A stretch of DNA of 24,624 nucleotides from a candidate division KSB1 bacterium (GTDB lineage: Bacteria > Zhuqueibacterota > JdFR-76 > DREG01): the NCBI GenBank assembly GCA_022566355.1, contig JADFJB010000064.1:1-24624 (forward strand), in the 5' to 3' direction. Made by a program: the position numbers and the translations under genes. The first letter of the stretch is position 1; every line of letters begins with the position of its first letter. The notes beneath the pieces are model-generated. The model was not told where the DNA came from and ran no database searches. It was given only the letters and a program-made list of their open reading frames with translations. This document shows, in pieces, positions 8,797-15,699 of the stretch.

Positions 8797-9107
8797 GTTC
8801 TTACCTCCTGTAAATTTTAATGTTTATTAATTGATAAATGGTTAAGTGGTTAACAGTTTATTATCTTATATCTCCAAATAAATTTAAATTGAGTAAAAAT
8901 GCAAATTGTATGCCATCCACAACCCAAAATAAATTTCTTAGTTTAGATCTGGTTATATGTATTTTAAAATCAATAAGTTAAAATTTTCTATGATCGATTT
9001 TCATATTAAACTTTGGAAATATTTTATGCCTTAAATACAACAGGTTGCACAAAATCGGGCAGAGGTGTTCAGAAAATGACCAGCTTTAAAAAAATTAGAA
9101 CAAACTG
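8797..9107 (-). promoter_or_regulatory. glnA upstream region (leader, promoter, possible activator-binding stretch)
   Basis: These 311 bases hold no gene. The part next to glnA carries the Shine-Dalgarno 'aggaggt' (about 8804-8810). About 93 nt of AT-rich leader then reach the predicted transcription start near 8889, with the sigma-54 promoter behind it. Further upstream (8916-9107) is where an NtrC-type activator would bind. I saw only a loose 'ttgcac'/'gaggtg' pair near 9046-9067, too weak to call a site. No riboswitch fold was recognised. Confidence 0.55.
8900..8915 (-). promoter_or_regulatory. Sigma-54 (RpoN) promoter of glnA
   Basis: The minus strand reads TGGCATACAATTTGCA. The consensus is TGGCAC-N5-TTGCA. 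The GG (-24) and GC (-12) doublets are present at exactly the right spacing, and only the sixth base differs. It sits 104-119 nt before the glnA start codon, giving a leader of about 93 nt. Sigma-54 promoters drive glnA in many bacteria and need an NtrC-like activator. No such intact activator is in this window. Confidence 0.82.
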
Positions 9108-9206
9108 CTATGATATTGGAGAATTGTTCTGAGATTGCAGATGATATTTTTTCATTCGGCTCCGTAATGTATTGCGATGAATACCAAGCATTTTAGTAGC
9201 TTTATT
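9108..9206 (-). pseudogene. Orphan Fis/NtrC-type C-terminal helix-turn-helix fragment
   Basis: Thirty-two codons ending in TAG encode 'KATKMLGIHRNTLRSRMKKY' and a short tail. This is the hallmark recognition helix of the Fis-type HTH at the C-terminus of NtrC-family sigma-54 activators (family pattern 'AA..LGI.RNTLR.K...Y'). The frame is closed by TAA at 9207-9209, and the only internal ATG lies inside the HTH, so it cannot be a working gene. It overlaps the last bases of the amidohydrolase gene in another frame. It is best read as the broken-off end of a former activator gene, tantalisingly next to the sigma-54 promoter of glnA. Homology is judged by motif only. Confidence 0.65.
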
Positions 9207-10023
9207 TTAACCAGGCGCCATATAATTCCGGTCTCCGATCAATTAAGAAATGTTTTTTTGCATGGGAATTAGGGATTTCATTAAGGTCAATCTCAGCATA
9301 CAGAATGGCATCGTCTGAATCGGGAGCTTGTGCAATAATCCTTCCATCTGGCGCTGTAACAAAAGACTTTCCCTCGAACTCAATGCAATCTTCCTTTCCA
9401 ACACGATTACAAAGTGCAGTAAAATAGCCATTTTGAAAACCTGCAACCTGAAGTTCAGATTCAAACAACCCAGGAGGCCATTCGCCTACGGAACCTGCCT
9501 GGGGGATAACGACTAATTCTGCTCCCTGTAAAGCCAAGGACCGCATATACTCAGGATAATGTCGATCATAACAAATGGCTATTCCGACTTTACCGATAGT
9601 TGTTTCAAATACCTGAGTGCCATGATTCCCTGGTGTATAATATCCTCCTTCATGAAAACAAGGCGCTTCAATTATGTGAACCATACGTGTCGTACCAAGT
9701 ATGGATCCATCAGAATTAATCATCGGCGAAGAGTCAAAAGTCTCATTGCCATAGCGTTCGAATAGATTTAAAACAATAACAATACTAAACTCCTTAGCCA
9801 ATTGGGAAAATATATCTGTTGTTCTTCCAGGAATGGTTTCAGCGAGTTTCGTCACATCTCCGGAAGCCGGAGTTTGGGGATAAAATCTAGAAAAGGCCAA
9901 TTCTGCAAATGCGATAAGTTGAGCCCCTTCATTTGCGGCTTTCTTAGTTGAAGCCACTGCGCGATTTATATTTTCATCAATATCCAAAGAAGCATACTGT
10001 TGAATTAAAGCTAATTTGGTCAT
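9202..10023 (-). CDS. Nitrilase-superfamily carbon-nitrogen hydrolase with Met at the usual catalytic Lys
   Basis: A cytoplasmic amidase/carbamoylase-type protein of the nitrilase superfamily, closest in feel to N-carbamoylputrescine amidase-like proteins. I chose the ATG at 10021-10023 ('MTKLALIQQYASL'), where the conserved fold begins and 'agga' precedes; a TTG at 10050 would add nine residues of low plausibility. Numbering from the TTG, the catalytic Glu is E50 ('AFAELAF') and the nucleophile is C160 ('AICYDRHYPEYM'). A second conserved Glu is E134 ('FHEGGYYTPG'). The residue that aligns with the catalytic Lys ('YRK.H' in the family) is M123 in 'TTRMVHI'. This may be a trait of a subfamily rather than a mutation. 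The substrate is unknown. It is a stand-alone gene whose end overlaps the HTH remnant. Confidence 0.9.
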   Translation of the reverse strand: MTKLALIQQYASLDIDENINRAVASTKKAANEGAQLIAFAELAFSRFYPQTPASGDVTKLAETIPGRTTDIFSQLAKEFSIVIVLNLFERYGNETFDSSPMINSDGSILGTTRMVHIIEAPCFHEGGYYTPGNHGTQVFETTIGKVGIAICYDRHYPEYMRSLALQGAELVVIPQAGSVGEWPPGLFESELQVAGFQNGYFTALCNRVGKEDCIEFEGKSFVTAPDGRIIAQAPDSDDAILYAEIDLNEIPNSHAKKHFLIDRRPELYGAWLK

Positions 10024-10253
10024 CTTTTTAATCCTATTAACTTCTTCCAAATATATATCATCAAATTACAATTATTTAAATATGGGACAAATTAATGGAA
10101 TTTGCAATCACCAATTATCCTTAAAAAGGATTCATAAACTAACCCAAGTTCTCAAAAATAAATTCAACAAAATCGTTTATGAATTTTGAAAAATGTAGTA
10201 CTACTAAGTTATAATAATGGCATAATGAGTTATATTAAATTGAAAATAAATAT

Positions 10254-10285
10254 AAAAAAAAGCCCTCAAACAAGAGGGCTTTTTT
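10254..10285 (-). terminator. Intrinsic terminator after the barrel/coiled-coil gene
   Basis: A perfect 7-bp stem (agccctc / gagggct) with a 6-nt loop is flanked by seven A on one side and five T on the other. It can terminate the minus-strand gene ending at 10310 and would also work in the opposite direction. Confidence 0.9.
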
Positions 10286-10309
10286 AACTCTAAAATTAAT
10301 TATCTATTA

Positions 10310-11476
10310 TCAGTTTGAATCGTTTTTCTTCTTATCGCTTTTCTTAGAACCGTCGCCTTCTAAAAGTTTTCGTAATCTTTCGAGTTCTTGCTCAGCCTTT
10401 AGCCGTTCTTCTTTGATTCTTGTTAATTCTTTTTCAGCTTTTTCAGTTTCTCTTTGCTCTCTTACAATCTGTTCAAATACATCACGGCGTGTTTCCGCTT
10501 TCCTTACCAGAATATCTCTTTCACTTCCTTGATTATAGGAAGCTGATAGAATATTAAATTTCACACCGGTATTGATTCTCCAGGTTGGATAGGAGTCTGG
10601 TAGCTCACTAAACGGTTTGGTAACAAAATTATAGTCAGTTGCATCTTCACCTGATGTGAGGAGAAGATCGGCAGCTACATTTAATTGCACCCAATCAAAC
10701 AGTTGATAGGAAACACCAGGGGTAAAATACACGAAACTTTCTCGACTATAAGCTGAAACCGGAGGCTTCTGAACAAAAAAGCTTCCATGGACCTCAGCAG
10801 ATACATTCCATTTATCATATGGCTGTCCAACACCAACAGCAAAATTTAGAGAAGAAGAAGTACCTTTGTTTTCTAAACTGTCAGGAAGCAGCTTGTTTAA
10901 TCCACTCCCTGAATCATTATGCAAATTAAAGCCAAGATTAAAATGGGCATTGAGTGATTCATTCGGGAAAAGAACATCACTTGCATAGCTGCTTAAACCG
11001 GTAAAACCAACTTCAAATGATCCAGCAGAGTAGGGTTCATAAAGAACATTATGACGTTCGGCAAGAGGTATTCTTGTTGTGACCAGGGCACCATATTTAA
11101 ATTTACTTGCTGCAGAACCAAGAGAACCTATTTTTAATTTGAAAAATAAATCATCTGGTATATTACTATTCACAAGGGCATCATCCTGATATATGATTGG
11201 TTGAAAAGTAATTTCAACCCGATTACTCAATCCATAGGTCAACGCAAAAGAGCCTTGAACATCCCATATTGTTAATGGGCCAGACACGTATTCAATTCCT
11301 TTGCCAAAAAAACGAGAATGAAAAAAAGCATTTAAACCTCCTTTTTCCAATGTTCTCGCAGAGTGGGTATACATCAAACCTTGGCCACCAGCATGGAATT
11401 GTGCGTTCACAAGCGGCACTAATGTTATTGTAAACAACAATATAAGCAATAATGATACTTTTGATACTTTCATCAC
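10310..11476 (-). CDS. Putative outer-membrane beta-barrel protein with charged coiled-coil tail
   Basis: Unrecognised 388-residue envelope protein. A signal peptide covers about 1-26 ('LLLILLFTITLVPLVNAQ'). Residues about 30-318 alternate polar and hydrophobic positions with many aromatic residues and Gly/Asn/Asp turns, as in outer-membrane barrels. Examples are 'IEYVSGPLTIWDVQGSF', 'YGLSNRVEITFQPIIY' and 'TWRINTGVKFNI'. Residues about 320-388 form a highly charged helical segment with heptad-like spacing ('EKELTRIKEERLKAEQEL') and a Lys-rich end. The tail could project into the periplasm and bind a partner or the cell wall; that is inference. A good ribosome site ('aaggagat') precedes the start. 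It lies 40 nt behind the nucleotidyltransferase gene and is closed by a terminator, so it is the last gene of the envelope cluster. Confidence 0.75.
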   Translation of the reverse strand: MMKVSKVSLLLILLFTITLVPLVNAQFHAGGQGLMYTHSARTLEKGGLNAFFHSRFFGKGIEYVSGPLTIWDVQGSFALTYGLSNRVEITFQPIIYQDDALVNSNIPDDLFFKLKIGSLGSAASKFKYGALVTTRIPLAERHNVLYEPYSAGSFEVGFTGLSSYASDVLFPNESLNAHFNLGFNLHNDSGSGLNKLLPDSLENKGTSSSLNFAVGVGQPYDKWNVSAEVHGSFFVQKPPVSAYSRESFVYFTPGVSYQLFDWVQLNVAADLLLTSGEDATDYNFVTKPFSELPDSYPTWRINTGVKFNILSASYNQGSERDILVRKAETRRDVFEQIVREQRETEKAEKELTRIKEERLKAEQELERLRKLLEGDGSKKSDKKKNDSN

Positions 11477-11516
11477 AGATCTCCTTGAATGTGATTATAG
11501 TTCGATAAATTAAGTC

Positions 11517-12245
11517 CTAAGTAAAATTTAAATTACTATTTGCGATTAAATGATTTGCATTATATAAAGACTCAAAAGTCCCGGCATCCGTCCACCAACC
11601 ATCCAAAATGTTATAACTCATTTCCTTTAATCGGATATACGCATTGTTTACATCTGTAATTTCTAATTCACCTCGATCAGATGGATTTAGTGTTTTTATA
11701 ATATCAAATACTCTTGAATCATACATATAAATACCAATTACTGCATAATTTGTCTTTGGAACTTGTGGTTTTTCAACAATGCCTATCACTTTTTCATCTT
11801 CGACTTCTGCAACACCAAATCTCTGGGGATCTACTACTTCCTTTAAGAGAATTTTCGCTCCAGATTTTTGTTCTTTAAATTCATCAACATATTGTTTTAT
11901 ATCTTTTTCAAGTATATTATCGCCAAGAACAACAATAACTTTATCATTATCTATAAAATATTCTGCTAAATCTAGCGCTTCGGCAATGCCGCCTTCGCCC
12001 TCCTGGTAGGTATAGTTTATATGCCTTAACCCAAATTCTTTGCCATTTCCAATTAGACGTAAAAAATCTCCTGCATTTTTACCACCGGTTACAATCAAAA
12101 TATCATCAATCCCGGAACGAACCAATGTTTCGATTGGATAATATATCATTGGCTTATCATAAATTGGAAGCAGATGCTTGTTTGTGACTTTGGTAAGAGG
12201 AGAAAGTCGCGATCCTAAACCGCCTGCTAAAATTACACCCTTCAT
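11517..12245 (-). CDS. Short RmlA-type glucose-1-phosphate thymidylyltransferase
   Basis: Sugar-nucleotide pyrophosphorylase that would make dTDP-glucose (or a related NDP-sugar) for surface polysaccharide. Motifs: the nucleotide-binding 'GGLGSRLSPLT' (8-18), 'KPMIYYPIETL' (31-41), D109 in 'VVLGDNI', 'GIVEKPQVPKTNYAVIGIY' and D220 in 'GWWTDAGTFESL'. At 242 residues it lacks the C-terminal extension of classical RmlA (about 290) and resembles the short form (for example Bacillus SpsI). It follows the SLBB gene by only 9 nt, so the two are co-transcribed. No RmlB, C or D partners are in the window, so the sugar made and the polymer it enters are unknown. Confidence 0.88.
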   Translation of the reverse strand: MKGVILAGGLGSRLSPLTKVTNKHLLPIYDKPMIYYPIETLVRSGIDDILIVTGGKNAGDFLRLIGNGKEFGLRHINYTYQEGEGGIAEALDLAEYFIDNDKVIVVLGDNILEKDIKQYVDEFKEQKSGAKILLKEVVDPQRFGVAEVEDEKVIGIVEKPQVPKTNYAVIGIYMYDSRVFDIIKTLNPSDRGELEITDVNNAYIRLKEMSYNILDGWWTDAGTFESLYNANHLIANSNLNFT

Positions 12246-12254
12246 GTGATTTAA

Positions 12255-12782
12255 TTATCTCTGAATTCTAATTATAAGATATGTTAGGTTAGCTATTATT
12301 GCTAATTGTCCTAATATTTGAAATGATTTTGCAATTAACGCACCAGTCGTGCCTTTAACCATGATCATATCATTCGGCATCAATAATGGATTAAAATTCA
12401 TATCGCCAGTTTCTAGGAATTTCTTGATATCAAACTCAATAATCTTCTCTTGCGGCTTTCCATTTGTACCATTAGTTTCTAGTTCAAAAGTTCTGACAAT
12501 TTTTATTTTGGAAAGTTTTGCATTTGCAGAAGGTCCACCGGCATATGATATCAAAGAAACCAGGTCCGTATTGCGTGGAACAAGATATTGTCCAGGAGCT
12601 TGTACGAAACCCCAAATATTCACTTTTATGAGCAATTCATCGTCCGACCCAATTTGATATTGTGCACCTCTATTTTGAAAATTGAGGATCGTACTTCCCT
12701 GAGCATAAGCATTAGTAAAAATCACAAACCCAAGGAATAAACAAAAGATTATTACTCCCAATTTGTAAAATTGATGAATCAT
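12255..12782 (-). CDS. SLBB-domain polysaccharide export-like protein, short form
   Basis: Envelope protein of 175 residues. Residues about 7-28 form a signal peptide or anchor. An SLBB-like domain runs from about 45 to 100 ('IWGFVQAPGQYLVP', then 'DLVSLISYAGGPSANAKLSK'), followed by a loop and 'NPLLMPNDMIMVKG'. A C-terminal hydrophobic segment (about 152-172) looks like a membrane helix. Wza-type export proteins carry a Poly_export domain before SLBB; it is missing here, so this is not a full export channel. The terminal helix may tether it. A clear ribosome site ('ggagg') precedes the ATG. It lies 14 nt after the decayed FN3 gene and 9 nt before the pyrophosphorylase gene. A role in polysaccharide export or assembly is likely, but the exact function is not clear. 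Confidence 0.78.
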   Translation of the reverse strand: MIHQFYKLGVIIFCLFLGFVIFTNAYAQGSTILNFQNRGAQYQIGSDDELLIKVNIWGFVQAPGQYLVPRNTDLVSLISYAGGPSANAKLSKIKIVRTFELETNGTNGKPQEKIIEFDIKKFLETGDMNFNPLLMPNDMIMVKGTTGALIAKSFQILGQLAIIANLTYLIIRIQR

Positions 12783-12796
12783 TTATCCTCCAATTT

Positions 12797-13505
12797 TTAA
12801 AGTTCCAATAAATTCCAAACTGATTCTGAGCCGGAAAAAATATCCGGGCCTAACACATCCACACGCCAACGAAACTGACGGTTAGTTGGAATTGAATCAA
12901 GCAAAGCTTTTCCATCCCAATCATATTGGATTTCAGTGATTGAATCAAATGAAGTTACAAGTGATATCCATATCACTTCATCAGAATTTACATCTTCCAT
13001 TCGAAGTAGATATCCAACTGGAGATATAAACGGATAATGCCATGCAAAAGTGGGCTTTGCGGCATTAAGAATGATTCAAATTCCTGGCTTTGGATAAGAG
13101 CATATAACTAACGGTATCTGACGTGACACTATCAAAACGCCTTTTATCCACCGATTTGAGGTAATAATAATAACGCGATTCTAATTCAATATCATAGTCA
13201 ATAAAAATTGAATCCGGTGCATTCACAGAAGTTAAAAATTGAAATTCATTTTCAGCCTCTGATTTTCTATAGATTTTTGTCGTCCCCGAATGGGCTGGAT
13301 GATCATCTCAGTAAATCAAATTGATTTCCTGATGCTTTTAGTTCCCTCCTTAAAAATAACCAGGAAGAATTTCTATCGATTCCCAAATCAAATGTAATTT
13401 TAAAACTGTAGGCACGCCCATACCAATTAATGATATCTGCATTGCCTCACATACGATAGTAATCGGATCAAAAATCATAACCTATGACACCCATTTCCTT
13501 AAAAT
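12797..13505 (-). pseudogene. Decayed FN3-type extracellular protein gene
   Basis: Three consecutive reading frames together spell one former protein. An upstream part (about 13505-13320) includes 'NADIINWYGRAYSFKITFDL'. A second part (about 13310-13065) begins 'DDHPAHSGTTKIYRKSEAEN' and contains 'LESRYYYYLKSVD', typical of a fibronectin type III module. A third part (about 13070-12797) includes 'AAKPTFAWHYPFISPVGYLL', 'RQFRWRVDVLGPDIFSGSES' and a normal end. At least two frameshifts separate them. Three in-frame TGA codons (complements at 13308-13310, 13447-13449 and 13468-13470) fall where Trp would fit. It ends 14 nt before the SLBB gene, so it was probably the first gene of that operon. 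The original function is unknown, probably surface-exposed. Confidence 0.75.
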
Positions 13506-13660
13506 TAAGGAGCTTCGTTTATGGGATCATATCTCTGCTCAAAATTAAATTAGAAGTATAATTATTTTTTTAAGTCACCCTATACCTCTAAATTCCTACA
13601 TTTTCTGTTTCTCCATAACTCCACTTCTCCGTTATCATCTTACTTCTCAGTTTCACGTCT

Positions 13661-14440
13661 TTATTTCGACTTAATGGCTTGTTCAATCATTTCGTACAAT
13701 TTCTTTTCATCCAAATTTCTATGCAGTTGACCATCCATAGCCACTGAGATTTTACGTGTTTCTTCGGAAACAATAATGATCACAGCATCAGATTCTTCGG
13801 CCAAACCTACAGCTGCCCGATGTCTTGTGCCTAACCAAGGTTCTAATTTTGTCGATTCAGATAAAGGTAAAATACATTTGGCAGCTTCTATTAATTCATT
13901 TTGAATTATCAAAGCGCCATCATGCAAAGGAGATAACGGGTTAAAAAGTGATACGATCAGAGGTGATGATATTTCCGCTTGAATTGGTTGTCCTGTTTCG
14001 ATCACCCGGCGCAATCCGGAATTTCTGGCAAGCACAATTATGGCGCCAAAACCGCGATTCGAAAGCTCTAAACTGGCTTTGATAATCTCGTCAATTGCAA
14101 GTCCACTACGAACAAGTACAAATTTTCGAATCAAGGGTATTTGACCAATATTGAGTAAAAGCCTGCGCAATTCGGGCTGGAAAACAATAACAAATGCTAT
14201 CAGCCAAATTGTTTGTAAGTTATTAAATATCCATACCATACCGTTTAAGTTGAATAAATTCACAAGAGCCGACATCAGAAGAATGATTAGTAAACCTACA
14301 GCCATTTGCAAAGCGCGGGTCCCGCGTAAAAACTGGTATAATCGATACAGGATAAACGCAATTAACAATACATCCAACACGTCTATTAACGTGACTTTTA
14401 GAAAGCCAACTTGAAACAAGGTGATGTTTATTTTACTCAT
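13661..14440 (-). CDS. cdaA: Membrane diadenylate cyclase CdaA (c-di-AMP synthase)
   Basis: Makes cyclic di-AMP from two ATP. The 259-residue length fits CdaA/DacA. Three transmembrane helices occupy roughly 17-36, 44-63 and 67-87, followed by a linker helix and the DAC domain (about 110-245). The signature residues are present: D174-G-A in 'SPLHDGALII' and R206-H-R in 'LGTRHRAAVGLAEESDA'. In Firmicutes cdaA sits with cdaR and glmM; here it follows folP by 83 nt, a pairing seen in other non-Firmicute bacteria as I recall. No cdaR-like regulator is present. c-di-AMP usually controls potassium and osmotic balance and the cell wall, so the adjoining envelope cluster may be relevant, though this is not shown. 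Confidence 0.96.
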   Translation of the reverse strand: MSKINITLFQVGFLKVTLIDVLDVLLIAFILYRLYQFLRGTRALQMAVGLLIILLMSALVNLFNLNGMVWIFNNLQTIWLIAFVIVFQPELRRLLLNIGQIPLIRKFVLVRSGLAIDEIIKASLELSNRGFGAIIVLARNSGLRRVIETGQPIQAEISSPLIVSLFNPLSPLHDGALIIQNELIEAAKCILPLSESTKLEPWLGTRHRAAVGLAEESDAVIIIVSEETRKISVAMDGQLHRNLDEKKLYEMIEQAIKSK

Positions 14441-14492
14441 CGATTACTAGATAGAATTTTGTAATTGGTTTTGTTTTTTTTCATTCGCAACA

Positions 14493-14566
14493 ATTCAGCC
14501 GCTAAGACTCAAAGGCTCCAAGTTCATAGTTTTATCTTTTGAGTCGTAGAGGCTTCGAGGCTGAAT
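14493..14566. repeat. Nested palindrome overlapping the folP 3' end
   Basis: Two nested perfect 8-bp inverted repeats: attcagcc (14493-14500) with ggctgaat (14559-14566), and gactcaaa (14506-14513) with tttgagtc (14538-14545). The right half forms the last codons of folP and the left half lies in the gap before cdaA. It could act as a hairpin between the two genes or be a mobile palindromic repeat that has replaced the end of folP. There is no clean T-run, so it is not a classical terminator. Confidence 0.6.
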
Positions 14567-15699
14567 AGATTCTTTCTTTCTAAAAATAAATCGGCAACAA
14601 GAGCGGCTTTCTTGGTTTCTTTTACATCATGAACCCGCACAATATGAGCGCCATTCTTCACCGCCATCACATGGGACACCAGGGAACCCTCCAATTCCCC
14701 CCCCCGATCCATTGATAGAGCTTTGTTCAAAAAAGATTTTCGCGAAGCTCCAACTAATATTGGAGCGTTCAATACCTGTAATTCTTGCAAGCGGTTAATC
14801 AAGTCATAATTATCAAACCATTGTTTGCCAAAACCAATTCCGGGATCCAAAACGATCTGATCAGAATTAACACCCATTTCCATTGCTTTATTCTTGCTAT
14901 TATTCAAAAAAAGAAGGATTTCCTCCATTAAATTATCGTACGATGGATTCCGTTGCATATCCCTGGGTGTACCCTTAATATGCATTAAAATCAATCCAGC
15001 GCCATCTGAAGCCAATTTTGCAATTTCAGGATCATTGCCTAAGCCGCTAATATCATTGAGGATTTCCGCCCCGGCTTCAATAGCCAATTTTGCTACTTTG
15101 ACTTTTTGGGTATCAATTGAAATTGGGACACCGCTTTGTTTTCTAATCGATTCAATCACAGGGATTACACGACTTATCTCTTCTTGTTCTGATACCGGTA
15201 AAGCACCCGGCCTAGTGGATTCACCACCAACATCTATAATATCAGCTCCATCTTCCACCATTTGCAAGGCATGCTCTACAGCTTTTGCGGTTTGGATATA
15301 TTTTCCCCCATCGAAAAAAGAATCGGGGGTTATGTTTAAAATTCCCATTATATGCGTTCGCTCATGCAATTGTAAAGAGCGTCCTTTAATCTTCCACACC
15401 AATTCAGTTTGATTTTCAAAGTTTCCCAATACTTCAGCAATTTCATTTGAAATGAATACAAGGCCCTGTTGAGCTGACATTTCAACTGTTAAATTGGCAT
15501 ATTCGGAGTGTAATCCTGTCAAAAAGAGTTCGGAATCCAAACTCTTGAAGGAAAATTTGTTCCTCAACAAAATCTCTTTTAGTTTTTTTTGTTTTTCAGG
15601 AATCAGATTCGCGAGCTTTAAACAAATTATTTGATCACCCGGTAATCCATGGATGGAATGATTTGATAGAATCCGAACATGTGATGGTAATGCTGTCAA
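14524..15699 (-). CDS. folP: Dihydropteroate synthase with about 110-residue N-terminal extension
   Basis: Condenses hydroxymethyl-dihydropterin pyrophosphate with p-aminobenzoate to give dihydropteroate in folate synthesis. The standard TIM-barrel enzyme occupies about 113-375. Its motifs are 'GILNITPDSFFDGG' (119-132), 'GGESTRPGA' (158-166), 'SIDTQKVKVA' (194-203), 'NDISGL' (215-220), 'LMHIKGTPRDMQ', 'DPGIGFGK' (285-292), 'VGASRKSF' and 'VRVHDV' (354-359). Residues 1-110 are extra relative to the usual 270-280-residue enzyme and match nothing I recognise. The TTG start overlaps the TGA stop of the TPR gene by 4 nt (15696-15699), which argues that the extension is really translated and coupled. 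The last dozen codons are formed by a palindromic repeat. Confidence 0.95.
   Translation of the reverse strand: MTALPSHVRILSNHSIHGLPGDQIICLKLANLIPEKQKKLKEILLRNKFSFKSLDSELFLTGLHSEYANLTVEMSAQQGLVFISNEIAEVLGNFENQTELVWKIKGRSLQLHERTHIMGILNITPDSFFDGGKYIQTAKAVEHALQMVEDGADIIDVGGESTRPGALPVSEQEEISRVIPVIESIRKQSGVPISIDTQKVKVAKLAIEAGAEILNDISGLGNDPEIAKLASDGAGLILMHIKGTPRDMQRNPSYDNLMEEILLFLNNSKNKAMEMGVNSDQIVLDPGIGFGKQWFDNYDLINRLQELQVLNAPILVGASRKSFLNKALSMDRGGELEGSLVSHVMAVKNGAHIVRVHDVKETKKAALVADLFLERKNLFSLEASTTQKIKL

Noticed and set aside
9040-9070. Possible NtrC-binding site upstream of the glnA sigma-54 promoter.
   Set aside because: The half-sites are too poor and wrongly spaced to support a call.
13300-13475. 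TGA read as Trp (alternative code or recoding).
   Set aside because: TGG is used for Trp throughout the window, including in the same remnant; several intact genes end in TGA, and frameshifts accompany the TGA codons, so decay is simpler.
14894-15412. A 172-codon plus-strand open frame.
   Set aside because: It is fully antisense to folP, and its composition is explained by the folP codons.
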